Assembly (NCBI GenBank): GCA_002307275.1
Contig: DBTX01000072.1
Location: forward strand, 7,694 to 43,303
Length of the DNA stretch: 35,610 bases
Direction: 5' to 3'
Origin: Hungateiclostridiaceae bacterium UBA1305
Lineage (GTDB): Bacteria > Bacillota > Clostridia > Acetivibrionales > DTU013
Part shown: positions 1-7,515 of the stretch, piece by piece
Numbering within the stretch: position 1 is the stretch's first letter
Layout: every line of letters begins with the position of its first letter
Program-made: the position numbers and the translations under genes
The notes under the pieces: model-generated
The model's input: only the letters and a program-made list of their open reading frames with translations
The model's database searches: none
What the model was told of the DNA's origin: nothing

Positions 1-117
1 GAAGAAACAAAAGCAGGATGGATGACGAATCAGAAGCAGGTCGGCTGAAGAATAAAATCAGATGAAGCCCGGCATAGAAGACGGGCGGATGTCCATTACA
101 GAATAGGAGAGATTGCA
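1..117. other. Leader upstream of aspS, no gene assigned
   Basis: All three forward frames close within the first 63 bases, so at most the last few codons of an upstream gene are present and no family can be recognised. In many Firmicutes hisS precedes aspS, so a hisS tail is possible, but that is context and not something visible here. A ribosome binding site, AGGAGA, lies at about 105-110, just before the aspS ATG. Confidence 0.3.
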
Positions 118-1899
118 ATGGGAGAGACAATTTACGGGATGAAACGAACGCATAAGTGCGCAGAACTTGGGCTGGCGAATGTCGGCCAGGATGTGACCGT
201 GATGGGTTGGGCGCAAAAGCGCAGAGACCTGGGCGGAGTCATATTTGTGGATCTCAGGGATAAGTCCGGCATACTGCAGGTGGTTTTCAATGTGGAAAAC
301 AACGCGGAGATATTTCAAAAGGCGGAATCAATCAGAAGCGAGTATGTTCTTGCTGCAGTGGGAAGAGTCGTTAAAAGATCTCCTGAAACTGTCAATCCAA
401 AGCTTACAACTGGTGAGATAGAAGTGATGGTGAGCGAACTCAGAATTCTCAGCAAGTCGGAAACACCGCCGCTGCAGATCGAAGAGGACTCGGACGTAAA
501 TGAAATGGTAAGGCTTAAATACAGGTATCTGGATCTCAGAAGGCCTGACATGCAGGCTAACCTTGTTTTAAGGCACAAGGTCGCAAAGCTGGCAAGGGAT
601 TATTTCGATACCAACGGATTTATAGAAGTGGAAACGCCGATCCTGATCAAGAGTTCACCGGAGGGCGCAAGGGATTATCTCGTTCCGAGCAGGGTGCACC
701 CCGGTAAATTCTATGCATTGCCGCAGTCGCCGCAGTTATTCAAGCAGCTGCTCATGGTGGCGGGCTATGACAGATACATGCAGATCGCAAAGTGTTTCAG
801 GGATGAGGATCTGAGAGCGGACAGACAGCCGGAGTTCACACAGATAGACCTTGAAATGTCCTTTGTCAATGTGGATGATGTACTGACGATAAACGAGGGC
901 TTTGTCAAAAAGGCCTTCAAGGAGGCACTTGGCGTAGAGATAGAGACTCCCTTCATCCGGATGCCTTATCAGGAAGCCATGGACAGGTTTGGCTCCGACA
1001 AGCCCGATGTCAGGTTCGGCTTTGAGCTTGTGGATGTTTCTGAACTGGTTGTCAACAGCGGCTTTAAGGTATTTGCAGATGCTGTTAAAAATGGCGGCAG
1101 TGTACGTGCAATCAATGCAAAGGGCTGTGGTGCGAAGTTCAGCAGAAGGGAAATAGACAGCCTTGTGGAATTTGTCAAGATATACAGGGCAAAGGGAATG
1201 GCTTGGATCTCAGTTGAGGAGAATGAACTCAAATCGGCTATTACCAAATTCTTTACAGAGGATGAAGTAAAGGCGCTGCTTGAGAAGACCGGGGCGAAAC
1301 CGGGCGATTTGATCTGCTTCATTGCCGACAAAAATGAAATCGTATATGATTCATTGGGCGCACTCAGGCTTGAGCTTGCAAGAAGACTTGAACTTCTTGA
1401 TAAAAACGAATTTAAATTCCTGTGGGTGACAGAGTTCCCGCTTTTGGAATACTCCGAAGAGGAAAAACGCTGGGCGGCGAAACACCATCCATTCACCTCA
1501 CCTATGGATGAGGATATCGAGCTGTTGGACAGTGATCCCGGGAAGGTACGCGCAAAGGCTTACGATATCATCCTCAATGGCACGGAGCTCGGCGGGGGCA
1601 GCATCAGGATACACATGCAGGAGCTGCAGTCAAAAATGTTCAAGCTGTTGGGCTTTAGTGAAGAAGAGGCGTGGGCGCAGTTCGGATACCTGCTTGAAGC
1701 GTTCAGGTATGGTGTTCCGCCGCACGGCGGCATGGCCTATGGCCTTGATAGAATGATCATGTTGATGGCCGGTAAAAACAGTATCAGGGATGTCATCGCT
1801 TTCCCGAAGGTGCAGAACGCTTCCGATCCGATGACGAATTCGCCGGATGTTGTCGAGATGAAACAGCTCAAGGAACTGCATATTAAAATTGCCGATTAG
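118..1899 (+). CDS. aspS: Aspartate--tRNA ligase (class II, bacterial type)
   Basis: Cytoplasmic aspartyl-tRNA synthetase, charging tRNA-Asp with aspartate. The 593-residue length is normal for the bacterial type that carries a GAD insertion. Visible parts are an N-terminal OB-fold anticodon-binding domain (about 1-110, with WAQKRRDLGGVIFVDLRD), class II motif 2 near residues 215-230 (KCFRDEDLRADRQPEFTQ), the GAD insertion in the middle, and motif 3 near the C-terminus (GGMAYGLDRMIMLMAG). The ATG at 118 is chosen because AGGAGA sits about 7 bases upstream; a second ATG seven codons later has no such site. lepB follows after 6 bases, so the two are probably co-transcribed. No anomaly was seen. 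Whether the enzyme is discriminating or also charges tRNA-Asn cannot be told here. Confidence 0.97.
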   Translation: MGETIYGMKRTHKCAELGLANVGQDVTVMGWAQKRRDLGGVIFVDLRDKSGILQVVFNVENNAEIFQKAESIRSEYVLAAVGRVVKRSPETVNPKLTTGEIEVMVSELRILSKSETPPLQIEEDSDVNEMVRLKYRYLDLRRPDMQANLVLRHKVAKLARDYFDTNGFIEVETPILIKSSPEGARDYLVPSRVHPGKFYALPQSPQLFKQLLMVAGYDRYMQIAKCFRDEDLRADRQPEFTQIDLEMSFVNVDDVLTINEGFVKKAFKEALGVEIETPFIRMPYQEAMDRFGSDKPDVRFGFELVDVSELVVNSGFKVFADAVKNGGSVRAINAKGCGAKFSRREIDSLVEFVKIYRAKGMAWISVEENELKSAITKFFTEDEVKALLEKTGAKPGDLICFIADKNEIVYDSLGALRLELARRLELLDKNEFKFLWVTEFPLLEYSEEEKRWAAKHHPFTSPMDEDIELLDSDPGKVRAKAYDIILNGTELGGGSIRIHMQELQSKMFKLLGFSEEEAWAQFGYLLEAFRYGVPPHGGMAYGLDRMIMLMAGKNSIRDVIAFPKVQNASDPMTNSPDVVEMKQLKELHIKIAD

Positions 1900-1905
1900 G
1901 GGGAA

Positions 1906-2445
1906 TTGCTTACGACTGAAAAGAAAAAAATGAACGAAGCTCTTGACTGGGCTATTCACATAGCTGTAGCAATAATTGTCGGCATACTGATTGTAGTATT
2001 TGTAGGTCAAAGGACGATCGTATTTGATGTTTCAATGCAGCCGACACTTGTCGAGAAGGATAATCTGCTTGTTGAAAAGCTAGGAGTAAAATTCAACTTG
2101 CTTAAGCGCGGCGACATCATCGTATTCAGACCGCCGACAGAAGATCGCAATCTGGTAAAAAGGCTGGTAGCCCTGGAAGGCGATACGGTGGAAATCAAGG
2201 ATAGCAAGCTCTATGTCAATGGTGAAGTCTTTTTGACGGGCCTGGCTAATGAGCCTGAAACACTGGAGGGCTCCAAACCGGAGTACAATAAACTGACCGT
2301 CCCGAAGGGCTATTTCTATGCACTTGGTGACAACAGGGCACAAAGCTATGACTGCAGGGAATTGGGTCCGATCGATAAAAAATGGTTGATCGGAAGAGCT
2401 GTTTTCAGGTTCTATCCATTTAATAAATTTGGAACGCTTCACTGA
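1906..2445 (+). CDS. lepB: Signal peptidase I (S26A family)
   Basis: Membrane-bound leader peptidase that cleaves Sec and Tat signal peptides outside the membrane. There is one N-terminal transmembrane segment (about residues 15-35, IHIAVAIIVGILIVVFVG). The catalytic Ser43 lies in FDVSMQPTL and the general-base Lys85 in NLVKRLVALEGD. The GDNR box is followed by SYDCRELG, where the usual DSR is DCR. The length of 179 residues fits Gram-positive SipS-like enzymes. The start is uncertain: TTG at 1906 follows AGGGGG with only 2 bases of spacing, while ATG at 1930 has no visible ribosome site. It sits 6 bases after aspS. No obvious terminator follows before the next promoter region. Confidence 0.93.
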   Translation: MLTTEKKKMNEALDWAIHIAVAIIVGILIVVFVGQRTIVFDVSMQPTLVEKDNLLVEKLGVKFNLLKRGDIIVFRPPTEDRNLVKRLVALEGDTVEIKDSKLYVNGEVFLTGLANEPETLEGSKPEYNKLTVPKGYFYALGDNRAQSYDCRELGPIDKKWLIGRAVFRFYPFNKFGTLH

Positions 2446-2559
2446 AAAGAGTATCTCTTAAGTTTGACCATAAGTGGCACGTGGGGACAGGATACTGTCA
2501 AAATATACAGAACGTTCTATTTATTAATGATTTATTTTGTGTTAATATAAACATTATCG

Positions 2560-2588
2560 AAGTATCAATAGTATAATTATTGATACTT
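2560..2588. promoter_or_regulatory. Palindrome enclosing a TATAAT -10 box
   Basis: AGTATCAATA (2561-2570) and its exact reverse complement TATTGATACT (2578-2587) flank a 7-base centre, and one further A/T pair extends the arms. The centre contains a perfect TATAAT (2572-2577). No good -35 hexamer is seen 16-18 bases upstream. The layout suggests an operator over the promoter of the large activase gene. An alternative is a weak terminator for lepB, but the stem is A+T-rich and is followed by only a short T run. Confidence 0.45.
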
Positions 2589-2690
2589 TAATTTTTGTGG
2601 GGGCTTGTGTCAGAAATTTTGGATATACCAGCAGTGAAGCTGGATCAAACCTTGGGGGGCTATATTGACGCCAATTCCGGTGTTGACATT

Positions 2691-5600
2691 ATGAAAAAGC
2701 TATATCATTTAGGTCTTGATGTCGGTTCAACAACGGTTAAACTGACAGTTCTGGACAAGAATAATAAAACTGCATACAGCAAATATCAGAGGCATTTTTC
2801 AGATATACGAAAGACGATATTCGATCTGGTGGATGAAACCTGCGGGATTTTTCTGGAGGATGATCTGACGATCACACTTACCGGTTCCGGAGGCATATCG
2901 GTTGCACAATGGCTTGACCTGCATTTTGAACAGGAAGTCGTAGCGGCAACCGGTGCGGTGCAAAGCCTGATACCTGAGACGGATGTGGCGATAGAGCTGG
3001 GCGGCGAGGATGCAAAGATCACTTTCTTCAAGGGCGGGATCGAACAGCGGATGAATGGTACCTGCGCGGGCGGCACCGGAGCTTTCATCGATCAGATGGC
3101 TTCACTGCTGCAAACTGACGCCGCGGGTCTGAATAAGCTGGCTGAAAGTTACAAGGTGATTTATCCGATCGCCGCGCGATGCGGTGTCTTTGCAAAAACC
3201 GATATTCAGCCTCTGCTCAATGAAGGTGCTGCGAAGGAAGATATTGCAGCGTCTATTTTTCAATCTGTCGTGAATCAAACAATCAGCGGCCTTGCCTGCG
3301 GAAGGCCGATCAAGGGTAATGTGGCATTTCTGGGGGGACCCCTGTACTTTCTTCCCGAACTCAGGAAACGATTCATTGAAACATTGAATCTTTCCCCGGA
3401 TCAGGTGATATTCCCGGAAAATTCACAGCTTTTTGTGGCAGCCGGAGCGGCAATGTCTTCCAGAAAGCAGCGCATCATGAGCTTCAGGGAGCTGCGTGCA
3501 AAGCTTCCCGCGATCAATGCAGTAACGGTCCATGAAGTTGAGAGGCTGAGTCCTCTTTTCAAGGATGAGACCGAACTTGCCGAATTCAACCGAAGACACG
3601 CCGAACATCAGGTTCAGCGCAGCGAACTGGCCAATCACAAAGGCCCGTGCTATCTTGGAATCGATGCGGGCTCTACAACGACAAAGCTTGCGCTTGTAAA
3701 TGCCGGGGGGGCGCTGCTGTTTTCCCATTATGGAAGCAATCGGGGCAGCCCGCTGAAATCTGTTGTGAAGGAATTGAAAAGGCTGTATACGCTCCTTCCC
3801 GAAGAGGCCCATATTGCCAATACTACAGTGACAGGATACGGGGAAGGCTTGATTAAGGCGGCCTTGCGCGTGGATTTAGGTGAAATAGAAACAATTGCAC
3901 ATTATAAGGCGGCTGAACATTTTCTGCCCGGTGTCGAGTTCATATTGGATATCGGCGGTCAGGATATGAAATGCATGCAGGTAAAGAATGGCGTTATTGA
4001 CAGCATCATGCTCAACGAAGCCTGTTCGTCCGGCTGCGGTTCCTTCATAGAAACCTTTGCCGGTTCGCTGAACCTGGAAGTGGAGGCTTTTGCCAAAGAG
4101 GCATTACTGGCCCGGAAGCCTGTAGACCTTGGCTCACGCTGCACAGTCTTCATCAATTCGCGTGTCAAGCAGGCACAAAAGGAAGGCGCTTCCGTTGGGG
4201 ATATTTCTGCGGGGCTGTCCTATTCCGTCATTAAGAACGCGCTGATGAAGGTCATTAAAATAAGGGATCCGAGGGAGCTTGGCGAAAAAATCATCGTACA
4301 GGGCGGTACTTTTTATAACGCGGCTGTTCTCAGGAGCTTTGAGATCATTTCAGGCAGGCAGGCTGTAAGACCTGATATCGCAGGCATTATGGGAGCGTAT
4401 GGCGCGGCTCTTATTTCAAAGGAACGAAACAGTGAAGGCCACAGGAGCAGCATCATAGGACCGACGGAGTTGGAAAGCTTCGGAACCGAAATCACCATGA
4501 GAAGATGTAATCTGTGCAGCAACAACTGCCAGCTTACCATCAACAACTTTTCCGACGGCAAGTCCTTCATTTCGGGTAACCGCTGTGAGAGGGGTGCCGG
4601 CGGTAAGGTCCATAATGAAAATGTTCCTGATTTGTTTGATTTCAAATATAAGCTTGTCATGTCGTACAAACCTCTGGATGAAAAAGCGGCAACGCGTGGG
4701 ACGATAGGCATTCCAAGAGTTCTGAACATGTATGAGAATTATCCGTTCTGGAGCACTTTCTTTGCAGAGTTGAAATTCAGGGCGGTGCTGTCACCCCGTT
4801 CGTCCAGGAAGATCTATGAACTTGGCATTGAGACGATGCCCTCGGAATCGGTGTGCTATCCTGCGAAGATTGTGCATGGACATATTATGAGTCTGGTGCA
4901 GAGCGGGATTAAAAATATTTTCTACCCGGCGATTCCGTATGAAAGAAAAGAAGACGATCATGCGGACAATTGCTACAACTGCCCCATCGTAACCTCTTAT
5001 TCAGAGGTTATAAAGGGAAATATGGAGGTGCTGGAGGAAAAAGGCGTCAACTTTATGAATCCATTCCTGCCATATAATAATAAAAAGCGCCTTATAGAAA
5101 GGCTTTACGAAGAATTTTCGGGCTTTGGGGTAAAAAAGCCGGAAATTCAAGCGGCTGTTGAGAAGGCATGGAAAGAGGATGAGAATTTTAAAGCGGCTGT
5201 CAGAAAAAAAGGGGAGGAAGTACTGGATTTTCTTGACAAGACCGGCGGTAAGGGCATTGTGCTTGCCGGCAGGCCGTATCACATAGATCCAGAGATAAAC
5301 CATGGCATCCCCAATCTGATTACTGAATTCGGGATGGCGGTGCTGTCGGAGGATTCGGTCGCACATCTTGCGAGCGCCGCCAGACCTTTGCGTGTCGTGG
5401 ATCAGTGGATGTACCATACAAGACTGTATGCCGCGGCAAATTTTGTCGGCACAAAGGATAATCTGGAACTGGTGCAGCTGAATTCCTTCGGCTGCGGACT
5501 TGATGCGGTGACGACGGATCAGGTGCAGGAAATACTGCATGCCGGCGGAAAGATATTTACAGTATTAAAAATAGATGAGATCAACAATCTTGGCGCCGCC

Positions 5601-7025
5601 AGAATCAGGCTGCGTTCACTGAAAGCTGCAATGGACGAGAGGGACAGGAACAGCTACACTTTTGAGAAGAAGCAATTCCATCAGGAAAAGATCCCTTTTA
5701 CGGAAGAAATGCGTAAGAAACATACGATTTTGGCGCCACAGATGTCTCCGATTCATTTCCAGTTTGTTGAGGTGGCATTCAGAGAAGCGGGATACAATCT
5801 TGAGATACTGCCATCCGTGGACAGAAGCGCCGTAGACGAAGGACTCAGGCATGTCAACAATGATGCCTGCTACCCGTCGATCCTGACAACCGGTCAATTG
5901 ATAGAGGCGTTGAAATCCGGCAGATATGACCTGCAGAATACCTCTGTGATTATTACGCAAACCGGCGGCGGCTGCAGGGCTACGAATTACATCGGCTTCA
6001 TCAGGAAGGCGCTGAAGGATGCGGGTTTTAATCAGGTGCCGGTCATTTCTCTGAATGCTGTAGGGCTTGAGAGTAATCCAGGCTTCAAAATAACAGGGAG
6101 TCTCATGAACAAGGGCCTGATCGCGCTTGTATACGGTGATCTGCTGATGCGGGTACTTTACAGGGTCAGACCGTATGAAAGGATAAAAGGTTCGGCAAAT
6201 CTGCTTTATGAGGGTTGGGTCGAGAGATGCAAGGCTTCGGTGAGAAGCGGGAAGCATCGTGAATTCAAACGAAATCTCAAGCAGATCGTTTCTGATTTTG
6301 ACGAGCTTGAAATAAATGAAATTATAAAACCACGTGTAGGCTTGGTTGGTGAAATTCTGGTCAAATTCCACCCTACTGCCAATAATAGTGTTGTGGATGT
6401 GATTGAGAAAGAGGGAGCAGAGGCAGTAATGCCTGATTTGATCGATTTCTTTCTTTACAGCGCCTATGGTGCGAATTTCAAACACAGGTACCTGGCAGGT
6501 TCTTTGAAGAGCAAGATTATTCAGAATCTGGCTATTATGGCTATTGAGTATTACAGGAAGGATATGAAGAGGATTCTGACAGCGAGTAAAAGGTTTGAGT
6601 CACCTTCAAACATTTACAAAATGGCTGAGGAAGCCTCGAAAGTACTGTCTCTTGGCAATCAGACAGGAGAAGGCTGGTTCCTGACAGCCGAGATGATTGA
6701 ATTGATCAAGGAAGGTGCTCCCAATATTGTATGTATGCAGCCATTTGCCTGTCTGCCGAACCATGTGACGGGCAAGGGGATGATCACGGCTATTAAGAGA
6801 AAGTTTCCCGAGGCGAATATCGTACCGGTTGATTATGACCCCGGAGCCAGTGAGGTAAACCAGCTGAACAGAATAAAGCTGATGCTTGCGGCTGCTTTCC
6901 GGAATCTTGAGGAGCGAGGGGGCTTTGCAGAGCAACCTGTTTTGAAAGAAAAGCACTCGCAAAAGCGCTATGCGACACATGCCGGAAAGGCTGATATCGG
7001 TCATGAGTCGGACCTGCAGCTATAA
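2691..7025 (+). CDS. Large 2-hydroxyacyl-CoA dehydratase activase-like protein (two BadF/BadG ATPase modules plus DUF2229)
   Basis: From the ATG the protein has 1444 residues. Two tandem ASKHA ATPase modules each begin with a phosphate-binding loop (LGLDVGSTTVK and LGIDAGSTTTK). Each keeps the pair of cysteines that in dimeric HgdC-type activators hold one [4Fe-4S] cluster: Cys125/Cys164 in module 1 (TCAGGTGAF, ARCGVF) and Cys445/Cys484 in module 2 (EACSSGCGSF, SRCTVF), spaced 39 residues in both. A cysteine cluster follows (Cys606, 609, 613 and about 632), then a long DUF2229 region starting near IGIPRVLNMYENYPFW. Known activators use ATP to drive low-potential electron transfer to dehydratases. 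The partner of these fused giants is not established and no dehydratase subunits lie nearby. The start is uncertain: ATG 2691 has no clear ribosome site, while GTG 2607 behind GTGGGGG would add 28 residues. Confidence 0.88.
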   Translation: MKKLYHLGLDVGSTTVKLTVLDKNNKTAYSKYQRHFSDIRKTIFDLVDETCGIFLEDDLTITLTGSGGISVAQWLDLHFEQEVVAATGAVQSLIPETDVAIELGGEDAKITFFKGGIEQRMNGTCAGGTGAFIDQMASLLQTDAAGLNKLAESYKVIYPIAARCGVFAKTDIQPLLNEGAAKEDIAASIFQSVVNQTISGLACGRPIKGNVAFLGGPLYFLPELRKRFIETLNLSPDQVIFPENSQLFVAAGAAMSSRKQRIMSFRELRAKLPAINAVTVHEVERLSPLFKDETELAEFNRRHAEHQVQRSELANHKGPCYLGIDAGSTTTKLALVNAGGALLFSHYGSNRGSPLKSVVKELKRLYTLLPEEAHIANTTVTGYGEGLIKAALRVDLGEIETIAHYKAAEHFLPGVEFILDIGGQDMKCMQVKNGVIDSIMLNEACSSGCGSFIETFAGSLNLEVEAFAKEALLARKPVDLGSRCTVFINSRVKQAQKEGASVGDISAGLSYSVIKNALMKVIKIRDPRELGEKIIVQGGTFYNAAVLRSFEIISGRQAVRPDIAGIMGAYGAALISKERNSEGHRSSIIGPTELESFGTEITMRRCNLCSNNCQLTINNFSDGKSFISGNRCERGAGGKVHNENVPDLFDFKYKLVMSYKPLDEKAATRGTIGIPRVLNMYENYPFWSTFFAELKFRAVLSPRSSRKIYELGIETMPSESVCYPAKIVHGHIMSLVQSGIKNIFYPAIPYERKEDDHADNCYNCPIVTSYSEVIKGNMEVLEEKGVNFMNPFLPYNNKKRLIERLYEEFSGFGVKKPEIQAAVEKAWKEDENFKAAVRKKGEEVLDFLDKTGGKGIVLAGRPYHIDPEINHGIPNLITEFGMAVLSEDSVAHLASAARPLRVVDQWMYHTRLYAAANFVGTKDNLELVQLNSFGCGLDAVTTDQVQEILHAGGKIFTVLKIDEINNLGAARIRLRSLKAAMDERDRNSYTFEKKQFHQEKIPFTEEMRKKHTILAPQMSPIHFQFVEVAFREAGYNLEILPSVDRSAVDEGLRHVNNDACYPSILTTGQLIEALKSGRYDLQNTSVIITQTGGGCRATNYIGFIRKALKDAGFNQVPVISLNAVGLESNPGFKITGSLMNKGLIALVYGDLLMRVLYRVRPYERIKGSANLLYEGWVERCKASVRSGKHREFKRNLKQIVSDFDELEINEIIKPRVGLVGEILVKFHPTANNSVVDVIEKEGAEAVMPDLIDFFLYSAYGANFKHRYLAGSLKSKIIQNLAIMAIEYYRKDMKRILTASKRFESPSNIYKMAEEASKVLSLGNQTGEGWFLTAEMIELIKEGAPNIVCMQPFACLPNHVTGKGMITAIKRKFPEANIVPVDYDPGASEVNQLNRIKLMLAAAFRNLEERGGFAEQPVLKEKHSQKRYATHAGKADIGHESDLQL

Positions 7026-7042
7026 CTATGTTAATCAAAAAG

Positions 7043-7071
7043 AAAAAGTCCGGTTATTTACCGGGCTTTTT
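7043..7071. terminator. Bidirectional Rho-independent terminator
   Basis: AAAAAGTCCGG (7043-7053), loop TTATTTA, then CCGGGCTTTTT (7061-7071): an 11-bp stem with one G-U pair. It has a T run on one side and an A run on the other, so it can stop transcripts from both directions. It serves the activase gene on the plus strand and the small minus-strand gene, whose last codons and stop lie inside it. Confidence 0.8.
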
Positions 7072-7221
7072 GTATTGTGGCATATATTTGCTGCGACCTT
7101 TTTTACCTTTTTTCATTTTAGCCATTTTAGCATCATGTTTTTTGATGGACCTGTTTAGCATAAAAGCGAGTATCGCCATTCCAGCAAGAAGTCCCAATAT
7201 GAAATAAACCTGTAAGGGCAT
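7054..7221 (-). CDS. Small membrane-anchored basic protein (55 aa), function unknown
   Basis: Reading the minus strand from ATG at 7221 gives 55 codons ending in TAA at 7054-7056. The ribosome site AAAGGTGA lies about 7 bases upstream. The N-terminus is one hydrophobic helix (VYFILGLLAGMAILAFML), followed by a strongly basic tail rich in Lys and Met-Lys (KKHDAKMAKMKKGKKGRSKY). The start, ribosome site, promoter and the shared terminator that closes the gene argue for a real gene. I do not recognise the family. A single-span peptide with a cationic cytoplasmic tail could be a small membrane-protein modulator or a sporulation-type peptide, but that is only inference. Confidence 0.62.
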   Translation of the reverse strand: MPLQVYFILGLLAGMAILAFMLNRSIKKHDAKMAKMKKGKKGRSKYMPQYKKPGK

Positions 7222-7310
7222 TGTATTATCACCTTTCTACATATATTTACCGATTGCCGGAGATTTGCGGACATAACGTTCATCGCGCTTCCGTTTCAGG
7301 CACAAGTACA

Positions 7311-7339
7311 ATTATATATATAAGTATTTCTCAACGCAA
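7311..7339 (-). promoter_or_regulatory. Candidate promoter of the small minus-strand gene
   Basis: On the minus strand TATAAT (7311-7316) is preceded, at 17-bp spacing, by TTGCGT (7334-7339). The -10 is perfect and the -35 is poor (3/6). It lies 90 bases before the ATG at 7221. The rest of the 7222-7515 gap shows no gene. I could not find a convincing sigma-E promoter for spoIIP in it. Confidence 0.4.
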
Positions 7340-7515
7340 GAAAATAATTTGAAAACGGTAAGGAAAATAGTGATATTATTTCCATCCTGTGTTTATGCGC
7401 GTTTTACCAGCTGGAACTGCTGAATTGGAGGTACTTGTCATAATGCCCGCGGTCTGTCGAATATGATTTATGGAGAATAGCAGAGCCTTGCATTGACAGC
7501 ATACAGGAGGAAAAA

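Noticed and set aside
969..1496. 175-codon minus-strand frame inside aspS
   Set aside because: Serine/leucine-rich mirror of a coding region; no start signals.
5616..6485. 289-codon open frame on the minus strand inside the activase gene
   Set aside because: It lies wholly within a well-supported coding region with clear domain motifs, and its own translation has no recognisable composition or motif.
6970..7158. 62-codon plus-strand frame across the end of the activase gene
   Set aside because: It runs through the terminator and is opposite the better-supported minus-strand small gene; it has no ribosome site.
7439..7446. CATAATGC as a sigma-E -10 for spoIIP
   Set aside because: The only upstream -35-like match (TGAATT) is spaced 12 rather than about 14 bp and matches poorly.
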